In this document: positions 22,014 to 32,479 of the stretch, one piece after another
Position numbering within the stretch: the stretch's first letter is position 1
Layout of the letters: the number at the start of each line of letters is the position of its first letter
Source of the DNA: Tipula vernalis
Taxonomy: Eukaryota; Arthropoda; Insecta; Diptera; Tipulidae
Length of the DNA stretch: 64,000 nt
Assembly (NCBI GenBank): GCA_958295665.1
Contig: OY282558.1
Location: 50,165,389 to 50,229,388, forward strand
Direction of reading: 5' to 3'
Translations under genes and position numbers: made by a program
Notes under the pieces: generated by a model
What the model saw: the letters and a program-made list of their open reading frames with translations, nothing else
The model's database searches: none
What the model was told of the DNA's origin: nothing

Positions 22014-22667
22014 TTAACGCCTGAGGCACTTATTGAGAGGTTTGGGATCCAAGCAAACTCGCAAATCACCGCTTGATTTCTCAGCCACTTGCAAATTATT
22101 CACCCAATCTGTTTGATGAGTCACTGGCGTTATGATTCCCGACTCTACCATGAAGTTTTTCTTAAGCTTCTTAACGATTGTATCCGGAAATCGCTTTCTA
22201 TAATGCACGACTGGTTTGGCATTTTCTTGTAGATGTATGGTGATTTTTCCGGGAATCTTTCCAAGACCAGAGAAAACATCGATATTTTCACCTACAAACC
22301 TTTCTCCTGCATTTGAGCACATAATCGAATCAATATTGATTGGCTCAATCAATCCAAAGTCTGTGCAGGTTTCAAGCGCAAGTTTCGGTTCAAATGTGTC
22401 GTCAACAACAATGAATTCTGTTATTTGTTCAATATTTAATTTTAAATTCCATAATTTAATCTCGGCAATACCATAAACTTTAATTTTATTGTTACCATAG
22501 TCAAATACAGGGACGTCATTTTGCTCATTTTTTACAAAATTTTTGCTACAAAGAAATGTTTCCAATTTCCGCTTTTCATTCGTTGAATTACCTGATGATG
22601 ATACATCGATTTGCTCTTCTTCTTGCGACACATCTGGCGAAAATGTCCCTTTCTTCCGCATTCGCAC
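22014..22667 (-). pseudogene. gypsy-2 Pol N-terminal part
   Basis: 217 codons covering the end of the protease region and the RT fingers: IPGKITIHLQENAKPVVHYR, then ESGIITPVTHQTDWVNNLQV and LRVCLDPKPLNK. The protease active site (D-T/S-G) is absent; what remains is its C-terminal half (KVYGIAEIKLW and onward). The frame overlaps the Gag frame by about 135 bases in a different register, so either a programmed shift or a damaging indel lies here. The stop at 22014 breaks it from the rest of RT. Confidence 0.88.
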
Positions 22668-23413
22668 GTGTTATCCTTCGCTGGGCACTTACTTCTGTGC
22701 TCTCGGTTCCATTCGCCACCACAGTTGAAACAGATGTTTTTCTTGTTGTTTGTTTTAATCGCATTAATTGAGTCGGTGTCTGTGTTTTCCGACAATGCTA
22801 CCGTTGCAATCGATTGTTTTGATGCCAAAATCCCTTAGTTGACATTTGCTGCTTCGAATGTCTTGCAAATTTCAACCACGCAATCCAATCTTTCATCACG
22901 ACCGTCGAGCAACTTTAACTGAAGTTTCTTGTCAAACACCCCAGTAATGATTCGATCACGCAACATTCGGTTTTCATATGACAATCCACACGAACAATTA
23001 AATTCACAACGTTCAATTTGCGCACGGAGCTCGGTCAAAAATTCGCTGAATGGCTGACGTTCCTTTTGGTTCAGATGGTTGAATTTGAATGACTCCATAG
23101 TCATGTTTTTCTGTGGCAGACAATGATTATCAAATGTCTTCAACACATCAGCCAATGTTTGCTGTGTTGTAACCGTTTCGGTGCGTGCTGCTGCCGTTGA
23201 TGTCGCTGGAATTTCTTGTGTTGTGATTACTGTTCCAAGCAGTGACTGTTCGGATCCATCATTAGGAAACAAAGTTGCGATTTTCATTGCCTCCGTCTGA
23301 CCATTTTTATCGTTCGCGATCATGTACACCAAAAAATCACGTTTCCAATTCTTCCAGTCGGTCGCCAAGTCTGCGCAATCGAGCTCTCGCAATTGTTTTC
23401 GTGTGTCGGCCAT
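22532..23413 (-). pseudogene. gypsy-2 Gag
   Basis: Starts MADTRKQLRELDCADLATDW at 23413 with capsid-like blocks FLTELRAQIERCEF and NRMLRDRIITGVFDKKLQ. An in-frame TAA at 22835 cuts it. The same frame resumes and carries the zinc knuckle: ICFNCGGEWNREHRSKCP, then CECGRKGHFRQMC, two CCHC-type fingers that bind RNA in the nucleocapsid. Without the TAA it would be one Gag of roughly normal size. The start is supported by being the first ATG about 300 bp after the primer site. Confidence 0.88.
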
Positions 23414-23712
23414 TTCGCTTAATTTCCAATGATCATGACTTTAATTTTCAAAAATATGACCGAAAAAGCGTGTTGTTTAGGCTTCAAATTAGTTGGATGA
23501 TTACTTTCTGCTGCCCGATGATTCGATTTTATTGATGATATTTCCCGATGAACATGTGTTTGATTTCATACCGATGACTCACAAACACGTTGCAATACAA
23601 TGTTTCGATGACGAAATTCTCCGTTCGATTTTACTGTTCGTTGCTTTTTTTGACTTTTGCTTTGAAAATTCTTCTTGAATTCACTTTTTTAATTATTTAA
23701 TTAGCTTCTTTT

Positions 23713-23725
23713 ACTTCTGACACCA
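23713..23725 (-). other. gypsy-2 primer binding site (tRNA-Leu type)
   Basis: On the minus strand TGGTGTCAGAAGT lies 10 bp after the end of the right LTR. It matches the 3'-end complement used by elements primed by tRNA-Leu. The 10-bp gap is longer than usual. Confidence 0.75.
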
Positions 23726-23735
23726 TATAATATAC

Positions 23736-23905
23736 TGTTAGAAATAATACAACACAACTAGTTTAACGTTAATAATAATGTTCTTTATTCAACTATAACT
23801 TGTGCATGTTGGTTGTATGATGGTTGATCCTCCACTGAACTGTCAATGACATTTGTTACAGTAGCTCACTTTACAAAAGTCACATGAGAACTTAAGATTC
23901 GTTCA
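23736..23905 (-). repeat. gypsy-2 5' LTR
   Basis: 170 bp, TG...CA ends, two mismatches to 19421-19590. It should hold promoter and transcription start for the minus-strand element. Confidence 0.95.
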
Positions 23906-24437
23906 CGGACGACTATTTGTTCCTTCTTAACTTCCAGTTAAGTACCCCACCGTGTTTATTTTCTACACTAATACCGTGACCTTATTATTCATCCTCCGTT
24001 ACCGATTAGAGTGCTCAAATTCCGGTGAAGACTCGGCTTCCCTTCTTTTAACTCTATTCGAAGGTATTTTTTTGCTTCCAAGATCCAATTGATTTCACTT
24101 CTTCGGTCGTCTTCGTGTGTGCAATACCAACAGATTTTCTACTTTGTTGTTTTCTCTTCTGACGTTTTTTGATCTGATGATTTCTCATCAGTTGGTGTCA
24201 CCTTAATGTTTAGATTATTTTTTAGATCTTCATTCCCTAACTTAAAGGTTTTAACTTCAGTGTTCAATCTGGCAATAATTCTTCGTTTTCTCGTTCTAGA
24301 TTCTTAGCGTGCAGTAGCTCGCTGTTCCTGCTGGTTGAATTTGCTTTCTTGTTTTAATACCTTCCGTACTCCGAAGTGTGGATTTTCCTGCAAGGCAGGT
24401 GTGCCACCAGGATTATTAACACTTGCTTTATCCATTG
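23906..24437 (-). pseudogene. Jockey-type LINE ORF1 fragment
   Basis: From an ATG at 24437 a minus-strand frame reads MDKASVNNPGGTPALQENP and then a Gln/Glu/Lys-rich region. Stops follow, then KKIPSNRVKRREAESSPEFE in another frame. This resembles the N-terminal half of Gag-like ORF1 proteins of Jockey-clade LINEs, which coat the LINE RNA. The C2HC fingers are not present because the sequence is cut by gypsy-2 at 23905. The assignment is by composition and layout rather than a strong motif. Confidence 0.5.
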
Positions 24438-25833
24438 CCGTTGCCTTATCATGAAAACAATTGTTAAGTATTTTATACCTTCTGCCCGGTGATATAGGTA
24501 GGTAGCTGCCGCCTCTTTGGTGTCAGAAAAAGCTGATCAATGCTTTTAGATTAGGGATGACTGCTTCTGGAAGTTGCGAGGTCTGTTTATTTTTAGGTAC
24601 TACCCCACCTCCTTTCTATATTGAGCTACATATATTTGATTACATCAGTATTGCTATGGTTATATTTAACTCTGATGCTTTATTACTGATGTATTGCCAT
24701 GGTTATCTTTATTTGTGAAGACGTTCGTTTGGTCATTCGTTTCGATAATTTGTTTCACCAACCGAAGGAATACGAAACGAATGATAACCAATACGATTTA
24801 TTAGAAAAGTGAGTACTTAATGAATGAACGAACGAAGGCCCGTGAATTTGCCTTTAAAGTGTATTTTGCGACCAATTCGATTCTTCGTCTAAAAAATTGC
24901 TGAGTTATAAATTGGATCTTTTCGAGAAATATATTAAAGAACAATTTGTTAGTGAAATGGGTTTCGGGTGAAATTTCACTTCGGTTTTTCTTTACCAGAC
25001 TGTTCTTTAATATACTTACTTATATTTGGATTATTGCTAGCTCGACGCAAATTGAGCATTTGCCTTATAAGAAAAACAAACCTGTTCTTCTTGTTCAGCG
25101 AGACGTGAGACTAAGAAGTCACCAATGAAGATTTGAGCTTGGAAGAAAACAGACGATTTTGGGATGGAAAACAGAGAAAAAGCCTACTACTTTAACGTTT
25201 TTTTTTTTTGTAGGCAAAAGAAATTTTGCTTAGGGCCCACATTTCCCTATTATTTTGAGGAGCCCAGAGATCAAACTTTGCCTAGGGCCCGGATTTTCCT
25301 TAATCACTGCATAAAAGATAGAAGAGAGATAATCTTTGAAACCATTTGGTCACAGTCACACAAAATGTGAACGGGCTGAGTAATAGCAAATCGAATTTCT
25401 TGCTGGTTTATTCGACGCTGGTTTCCATTTTTGCCGATTTTTTCTGAAATTTCAAATGACGTTCTATATCTAACCGTTTCATATAGAAACGCGTATCCAT
25501 ATTAACTACGCAACATTTATTACATCCCTCGTAGAAGCTCGAGTTTGGGTTTAAATCCTAAGGTTTTACATCCATTCATTTCCAGCCAATGATAAAAAGA
25601 ACCACTCTTTATTGTATTATTAACTTCTCAAATCCTAATTCGGGCAAACTGCTATACAAAAATAAGATCCATTTGTTCCGGTGAGAAAAACAAATTTAAG
25701 AAATCCATATAGAAACGTGAAACACCTTTATATACGCGTAGGGAATTTTATATTTGCTGGGAATCGTTTACTCATCAGTAAACAGGATTTTCATGCTACA
25801 TACATATTTACTTTTGTCATATAGAACGGATAT
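24438..25833. other. Unassigned; hairpin and duplicated motif
   Basis: No gene was recognised. The first part may be the 5' untranslated region of the LINE whose ORF1 starts at 24437. An 11-bp perfect inverted repeat (cattcgtttcg / cgaaacgaatg) lies at about 24737-24785. A direct repeat of about 20 bp around 'tagggccc' occurs near 25227 and 25272. Confidence 0.5.
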
Positions 25834-26010
25834 TGTTAAATATTTCTATTTAAAAGATGGGACTGTGATCACTGAATTAAAGACAGATAATTATATCTAA
25901 TGATAACCACACTTTATTTGTCTTATATTTATATCTGCATAATAAATATAACACGTGTTATCTTAATGACATATTACGACAGACAATATATTGAATATAC
26001 ATTCATTTCA
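25834..26010 (-). repeat. copia-1 3' LTR
   Basis: 177 bp from TGTTAAAT to CATTTCA. The outer 86 bp match the other LTR with one mismatch; the remainder (U3 side) does not match it. The U3 part contains AACACGTGTT, a palindromic E-box-like site. Confidence 0.85.
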
Positions 26011-26025
26011 CTTCTCTTCTCTCAA
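26011..26025 (-). other. copia-1 polypurine tract
   Basis: On the minus strand TTGAGAGAAGAGAAG directly precedes the 3' LTR start TGAAATG. This primes plus-strand DNA synthesis and supports the LTR boundary at 26010. Confidence 0.75.
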
Positions 26026-26066
26026 TTCACAAATTGAAATTATAAAGCATAGCCTACATTACAACA

Positions 26067-27640
26067 TTATATTGATTGATGAATATGAATACAAATCATA
26101 TCTCCACCACTCCCTAGTACAATCAATTTAATAATTATAAATAATTGAAATTTTGCTTCAGCAAGACCTTTTGTAAACATGTCTGCTAACATTTCTTCAG
26201 TTGGACAATATTCGATTTTTATGAGATTTTTGTCCACGAATTCCTTGAAATGCACTTTGGTATCGATGTGCTTTGAACGGTTGCTGAACTTTTCGTTAAT
26301 TATCATCTTGATCACGCTTTGGTTGTCCTCGAATATTTTTGTTGATTGATCTCCTTCCCATTTGAGATAATATAAAATACGTTGAATCCAAATCGCTTCC
26401 TTGCAACACTCGGACAGTGCGATGAACTCAGCTTCAGTTGATGATAAGGCCACACAATCCTGCCTTTTACAAGACCAGCTGATTGCACCATTTAATACAA
26501 ATATGTAACCAGAATTGGACTTTCTGATTTGGCGGTCTTCTGCCCAATTCGTATCAGCGTATGAGTTCCTCACTCATTTCCGAATCCCCTAATTTCAAAC
26601 GATGTTTCGAAGTTCCTTTGAGGTAGCGAATCAATTTCTTCACTTCATTCCAATCGGATTGCGTCTGGTTAGCTACTTTCTGTGATAATATTGCTACTCC
26701 AGCCGCAATATCAGGTCGCATATTCGTTGTTATGTATAATAAGCATCCAATTGCTGCACGATATTTTTCATTGCTCGGTAATTTCTCCTCATCGATCTCT
26801 TTGTGGTACGATTGACTCAATGGAATATCAGTCGGTTTGGAGTTCTCCAAATTAAATCTAGCAGCAACATTCGAAATGTATTTTTCCTGGTCAAGCAAAT
26901 AACATTTTTCATTTTTTGTGATTCTCATACCCAAATAATTTGAAATCAACTTCAAAATTTTTATTATTTTTATTATCGCCACATTCCTTATCGTCGTAAA
27001 TTACCAATATATCATCGACATATATTAATACGAATAGGAAACCATCTTTCCCATGGTATGTGTATAAGCAATTATCAGCTTTGCTCTGCATGACTCCTGC
27101 ACTGATGAGAATGTTGTGTAATTTTTCATTCCAGACCCGTGCTAACTGTTTCAAACCATAAATACTCTTGTTTAACAGATATACCTTGTCCTCATTTCCA
27201 TCGGTGATAAAACCCGGTGGCTGTCGCATATATATCTCCTCCTCCAAGTCACCATTCAGGAAAGCGGTCTTCGCATCAAAATGATTAATTGTCATTTTCC
27301 GGCTCACTGCGATGGACAGTAAAATTTGAAATGTTGCATGTCTTGCAACAGGAGCAAACACTTGATTATAATCTACTCCAAATTTTCGATTAAAGCCCTA
27401 TGCAAATAATCTAGCCTTGTATTTCTGTATCTGTCCACTAGCATTAGTTTTTAACTTGTAGACCCATTTACATCCGATCAAATTTTTTTCTTCAGATACC
27501 AGTTTCCACGTTTCATTTTTAATCTGCGATGCATACTCCTCCTCCATGGCAACAATCCAATTATCCTTTTGAATACATGCAATAGCTTCGTTAAAATGCC
27601 ATTGACAACGACGTTGATTTCTTCGATCAAACGTTTTGGA
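26067..27640 (-). pseudogene. copia-1 reverse transcriptase and RNase H
   Basis: Fragments in order: MEEEYASQIKNETWKL and GCKWVYKLKTNASGQIQKYK (27640-27400), a TAG after ARLFA, then FAPVARHATFQILLS, NHFDAKTAFLNGDLEEEIYM, KSIYGLKQ and catalytic VLIYVDDILV (27361-26909). A frameshift leads to LGMRITKNEK and IGCLLYITTNMRPDI (26982-26554). A second leads to RNase H with YADTNWAEDRQ, VALSSTEAEFIAL, FEDNQSVIKM and SKHIDTKVHFKE (26573-26067). The RT YVDD motif and RNase H acidic residues are all present. At least one stop and two frameshifts disable the polyprotein. Confidence 0.92.
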
Positions 27641-27649
27641 CGTATACCC

Positions 27650-28336
27650 TTATTTGGACTCTAACAAAGAATTGCTGACAGGGGCATCATTTTCTAGACT
27701 TTCTTCGGCATTCGTATCATTATTTAGCATGTCATTTGACTGATTGGTGTCATCAATAGTTCCACAATCGTCGGAATCAAAATAAATATAAGATTCTGTT
27801 CTGGTCTTCACAGCAATATCGCCGCGATGATTTTCAACATGCTTCGCCGGTAGGTTGCACTTTGGCACAATATCATGAACATCTATAAATTTTACGTCTC
27901 GGGAAATTACGATCTTCTGATTTGCTGGCACGAAACATCTGTATGCTTTCGATTCGAAATCAAATCCCATAAAAATTGCCTCTTCTGCTTTCAAATTCAA
28001 TTTCTGACACTGTGCATCTTGGATTCGTACGAAGCATTTTGCGCCAAATCGTTTCAAATTTACATAAAATGGTTTTCTACCTTGCCAAATTTCAAATGGA
28101 GTTCGACTTACTGCCTTCCATGGCAATGAATTTTGTATACAATTCGCTATTACTATCGCTTCACCCCAATAGCGATATTCCAACTTAGCATCCAGAAGCA
28201 TGCAATGGGCCATTTCCATTAATGTACGATTTTTGCGTTCTGCAACACCGTTCTGTTGAGGAGAATATGGCTATTAATGGTTCGAATACATTTCATTTTC
28301 GTTCCAAATTTATTTTGGACTAGCTGGTGGAATTCT
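27650..28336 (-). pseudogene. copia-1 integrase (core deleted)
   Basis: The C-terminal part (28219-27650) reads YRYWGEAIVIANCIQNSLPW, then TPFEIWQGRKPFYVNLKRFG and IFMGFDFESKAYRC, typical of copia integrase. Upstream, the sequence goes from a short piece (FHQLVQNKFGTKMKC) almost directly to the frame holding SPQQNGVAERKNRTL, the Glu region, across a deletion and frame change. The two core Asp residues are therefore missing, so it could not integrate DNA. Confidence 0.88.
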
Positions 28337-28909
28337 CTAAATCGCTCTTCCCTTGATACAGACGTCACATTCTGCCGCATCGATACAATTTGATTTGCAG
28401 CCTGCCCACTTCATCCCATCTACCAGACCTTCTTTCGGAATATTTTTCACTGCGTCGATGCTGCGGTGGCCTAAAATACGATGCCATTCATGTATACAAA
28501 CATTTTGTTTATTTGCAACCAAAATAATATTATTATTTGCTACACGCATCCGGTACAAATTACTAGCAATCTCCGCGATAGCAATCTGATACTTGTTGTC
28601 AGCTGACCAAATCTTACAGGCTTCTCCGTTGAATATCACATTTAGCCCTTTTTCGGTCAATCGTTTCAAAGAAATTAAATTTCCGCCAATTTCGGGAATA
28701 TAAAAAACATCCTCAATTTTTACATTACTGGGGATTCCATCTTTGTTCATAAAATGCACAACTACACTGCCCTTGCCAGACGATTTTATTTGCTGGCAAT
28801 TTGCAAGCGAAACATTTTCAGTATGTAATCCGTCGAATTCGATGAATATATCACGACGACAGGAAATGTGACTTGTCGCTCCAGAATCGATCTGTATTAT
28901 GTTGTTCAA
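28337..28909 (-). pseudogene. copia-1 protease and pre-integrase finger
   Basis: 190 codons without a break: IQIDSGATSHISC is the copia-type protease active site. Further on, HEWHRILGHRS and CDVCIKGRA form the HHCC zinc finger that precedes the integrase core. The protease cuts the Gag-Pol polyprotein inside the particle. The frame ends where the integrase core has been deleted. Confidence 0.9.
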
Positions 28910-28929
28910 CTATATCCGCCTTCGATTTG

Positions 28930-29624
28930 TTATCTACATTGTTTTTTCTTGCCTTCCACTTTGCATACATATTCACTGCACTTATTTCGAAAATGACCTG
29001 ACTTTTTACAGAAATAACAGCTGACAATTTTTTTTGTTATATGCGAACCATTATTAGTCACTTTTAATGCGTTCGCATCACAAATAATATTTTTGGATAC
29101 ATCGCGATCTTTTCGTCGTCAATATTTCCTCGTCATATACCTCGAGTGCTGTAATCAATTCATCATAGCTGCGTGGCAGAGAACCAAGTAACGTGGCGCT
29201 CATGAAAAATTCTGGACTGAAGTCTTCACCAAGCACAATCAGCTTCTGGAATAACTCGTTCATGTGGTTGACATGAATCTCCATATCAGTTTCCTCTGTT
29301 GCACGTTGTCGCATTATTTCACGCAATATTCGCACTTTAGTGCCCGGCGAATCACACTCATGGAAATCTTTTAGTACTTTCCATGCTTCTTTCGCATTTT
29401 TCGTGTTTCGGATATGATGTATTTGGTTATCTTCCACGCACAATGAAATAGTCGAATGTGCTTTTTCATCCGCTTCGTCCCATTCATCGGCATTGTTTTC
29501 CGGCCGTTCTTTTGTGATCGCATTCCACACTCCATTTTAACAACATTTCCATCCTGAATCGACAATTAAAATAATTTTCTGCATTCAACCGAGGAATTTG
29601 ATATTTTGCGATAATGTCACTCAT
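28930..29624 (-). pseudogene. copia-1 Gag
   Basis: The likely start is the ATG at 29624 (MSDIIAKYQIPRLNAENYF). A frameshift near 29535 leads into the frame 29530-29078 with ISLCVEDNQIHHIRNTKNAK, EAWKVLKDFHE and LPRSYDELITALEVYDEE, the UBN2-type capsid domain of Ty1/copia Gag. After another frame change the nucleocapsid finger CYFCKKSGHFRNKC (CCHC, coordinates 28978-29019) follows. Gag forms the particle and binds element RNA. Two frameshifts make it inactive. Confidence 0.9.
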
Positions 29625-29704
29625 TTTTCACGTTTCGATTATTTTCACGGGTACACAAAAAAATAATTCAGAATAATAAAAAATTTTATTTTAATATGCG
29701 TTAT

Positions 29705-29716
29705 CTGGGCCCATAA
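29705..29716 (-). other. copia-1 primer binding site (tRNA-iMet half)
   Basis: On the minus strand TTATGGGCCCAG lies a few bases after the LTR end. It matches the internal region of initiator tRNA-Met used as a half-molecule primer by Drosophila copia. Confidence 0.85.
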
Positions 29717-29720
29717 ACTT

Positions 29721-29806
29721 TGTTAAATATTTCTATTTAAAAGATGGGACTGTGATCACTGAATTAAAGAGAGATAATTATATCTAATGATAACCACACT
29801 TTATTT
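29721..29806 (-). repeat. copia-1 5' LTR (part shared with 3' LTR)
   Basis: 86 bp, one mismatch to 25834-25919 (gagag against gacag). Beyond 29806 the sequence differs from the 3' LTR. On the minus strand it there carries TATATATAAAGGC (about 29838-29850), a good TATA box, so it is probably a genuine U3 of different sequence. Confidence 0.85.
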
Positions 29807-31918
29807 ATTTTATATTTACAAAATGAGCTTGAAAGCTTGCCTTTATATATAGAAATTTCGAATGCTTGTGATGTAACAAATTAATTTGATTATCTATCGG
29901 TCTAGGTTGATTATTATGAAACCATATTAATATGAGGGGCTTCGATTTGAAATTACTTAATGGATTCCATTTTTATTCGAATTTCCCCTATTGGATGGAA
30001 TTTGCTTAAAATTTTTATCAAAATAGAGAATCCAATCGACCTAAAAACTGAACGTTGATATGGGTATCAAAATGACAAGAATGAATTGAGGTTGTACCAT
30101 AAATCTTATGTAAATCTCATGAAACATAAATTTAGGATTTTGAATCTCCTAACATTTGTCCTAAAATCAAAATCCATGAGAAAATCTTAAACCATTTACA
30201 CACATCGTTTTTAATGACCCAACTGCGTATATACAATAAATAAATAAGATCAAAACCGATACCTCTGTACGAAGTACATATGTACTTATATGTGATTGTG
30301 TTAGGTACACCAAATATTTTGAGATGCTGCCTACACAAACTCGAGAATTTATTTAAATGAACGGGGAACAGCTGTAGAAATATTAAAATTTATTTTTGTC
30401 TTTCTGTACACACAAAGTGTGTGATGAAAATAGAAATTTTCCTTATATAAAGAAAATTCTTTTATTGAATGAAAATATTTTTTTTTTTTAATTATGCACA
30501 AGAAAGATGCCTGTGGTTGTTATTCAATCAACAATCGGTATTAAGAGGTTTTCGATTAAAATTTTTCATTTTTAAGTGTTCGATATACATAGAGAGATCG
30601 TTGTGGGATTTTTTTTTTATATGTGCGATAGATAAATAGAGAGATATACATAGGTTCAAATGGGTGTAACAAGTGTTGACAACATAAATTAATAATGTTT
30701 ATGTATTTATCTAAATATGTACTTGAAAATCCCGAAAATATGATCCATTACCATTGGGTGGTTATGTATATGGTATATAACCTTTATTCAACATACATTT
30801 ACCCAAAAAACATAACAACAATCAAAACCAGACCCTAACTAAATAAGAAAAATAAAAAAGGATTTGCCTTCGACATTTTTTTTTTGTTTGTCAGTTTAAT
30901 TGAAATTGATGGATAAAAAATAGGTCTAGAGGCAGTAAACAAATAAAATGTAGGTTGGCATAGGAATAACACAAAACAACGATATACCTATTTGATTTTA
31001 GAGAATTAATCCGGGAAATATAATCAAATTTGATAGACTTTCTTAGTCCCTATGTAGAAATACGTTAAGTAACACTGCTTTAATGGATCTCACAATAAAT
31101 ATTTGTATCGAATTTGATGTGTATGGTCAATTTTAAACTAAGATTTTACACAAAATATCCGCATTGCGTCTTTTTATTAGTTAACAGAAAAGCGTCACAA
31201 AATAGCAAAAAATCGATGCATATCTTCTCTCAGTACATTTTCACGTTTATTTTCATATTCCATTTCTTTATAATTCAAAAATAGAAAAACCAAAAAAGAA
31301 AATTTTCCAAACAAACGAAATTAAATTTTTCCCATTTAATAAAAGTTGAAAACAAAGATTCTCGCAGAATTATGATGTGTTGTTGTTGATGAAAATTATT
31401 ATAATGATGACAACGAAAGAAGACAGTGGAAATTCCAATGAAAAACTAAAAAAAAAAAAAAAAACCAACCGTACATTGGCATGTCTGATCAATAGCGTTC
31501 ATTGTACTCTTGCTCGCTCGTAAAGCACACAAGCCCACCCACACACACGTATAAAATAAATAAATAAAATGTGAAATGAAAATTATTGTAGGCGGTTGTG
31601 TGTGTGTGTGTGTCTGATATACAATGTGGTAACAATGAGATGAAAAACATTTATCTATTCTCTGCGGAGCTTTATACAAAAAATAAAAAATTTTCCCGAT
31701 ATAATAGGGTGATTCAAAGATATACTATATTCATAATAGTTTGTGTTATGATTTATTACATTTTAATGACCTTTAAACGGAATTACGTACGCTCTATGAA
31801 TTTATTTTGAGGTATACAAATAAAGCAAAAATATTTAGAACGTTTGTCATTGTGATAAAAATTTTTAATTTTTTGGGAATTTTCCAAATTTTTTTTTTTT
31901 TTTGCTTTCAACTTTTAG
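29807..31918. other. Unassigned; microsatellite and homopolymers
   Basis: The first stretch is probably the rest of the copia-1 5' LTR. After that no gene was seen. There are T/A homopolymer runs near 30478, 31449 and 31890, and a GT repeat at about 31595-31614. Confidence 0.5.
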
Positions 31919-31978
31919 AACATTATCCTATGCAATTGAATTGAAAAGTAATTAAATATAAAAATGCTAGCGCTCAAG
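31919..31978 (+). CDS. Candidate small host exon with start codon
   Basis: A long T run and 'ttcaacttttag' make a plausible splice acceptor ending at 31918. A 60-bp exon follows, and CTCAAG|GTGAGTA at 31978/31979 is a near-perfect splice donor. The exon holds AAAAATG, a good fly start context, giving MLALK in phase 0 at 31964-31978. Read straight on to the exon at 56130 in phase 0, it would give a 41-residue basic peptide. The more protein-like frame of that exon needs a different phase, so further exons would be required. This is a splice-signal prediction only. Confidence 0.35.
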
Positions 31979-32479
31979 GTGAGTACGACACGAAGTTAGT
32001 TGTATGAGTTGAAATATTTTCAACTTCGTGACGTAAATTTTTTTCACTAGAATTTTGTTTTTATATACTTATGTAATCACCTTTAGTAGGTCCAAACAGC
32101 AGGGTTGCCAAAATAGCACTTTTGGTTCCAAATTTGGCACTATCCATTTTATTTTAGCACGCTAAAACCCAGTTTTGGACCTAAGTGCAATTTGACACTG
32201 TTTAGATAACTTAACTGCAAATTTGAGATTTAACCTATTTAACCTAAATTTTTTAGGTTGAATTACTTTTAATGGAGCCAGATTCGAGTCAATTTATTTT
32301 AAATTTGTAGAGTCGGGTTAACTCTTTTCTATAAAACTGGAATAAGTATATACTTTTGTCTAAATAAAGCATTAAAACATAATTTTCGACACTTTTGGGG
32401 TAAAAATATAAATTGCTGAAACCTTACGAGGTGATCAGAACTTCAATCTCCAACAATTTAACCCGAAAACCTTAACTGA
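31979..32479. other. Unassigned
   Basis: No coding signal was seen. 'agggttgccaaaatagcac' near 32101 begins a stretch with several repeated 'agcac/tggcac' words, perhaps a transposon scrap, but no ends were found. Confidence 0.4.

Larger units (their letters stand above)
19421..23905 (-). mobile_element. gypsy-2, Ty3/gypsy LTR element
   Basis: A full-length element of 4485 bp on the minus strand. It has 170-bp LTRs starting TGTTAG and ending TTCGTTCA (plus-strand reading) that differ at two positions only. A tRNA-Leu-type primer site lies near the right LTR. Gag, pol (RT, RNase H, integrase) and a Pol tail are in the usual order. Coding is broken by stops and frameshifts, and the protease active site is missing. 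No flanking target duplication is visible: 'gtac' on the left against 'cgga' on the right. Confidence 0.95.
25834..29806 (-). mobile_element. copia-1, Ty1/copia LTR element
   Basis: A minus-strand element with gag, protease, integrase, then RT/RNase H, the Ty1/copia order. Both ends start TGTTAAATATTTC in plus-strand reading. A primer site matching an internal part of initiator tRNA-Met and a polypurine tract flank the LTRs as expected. The coding region has frameshifts, a stop and a deletion of the integrase core. The right end is set at the last position shared by both LTRs; the true end lies further right. Confidence 0.92.
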
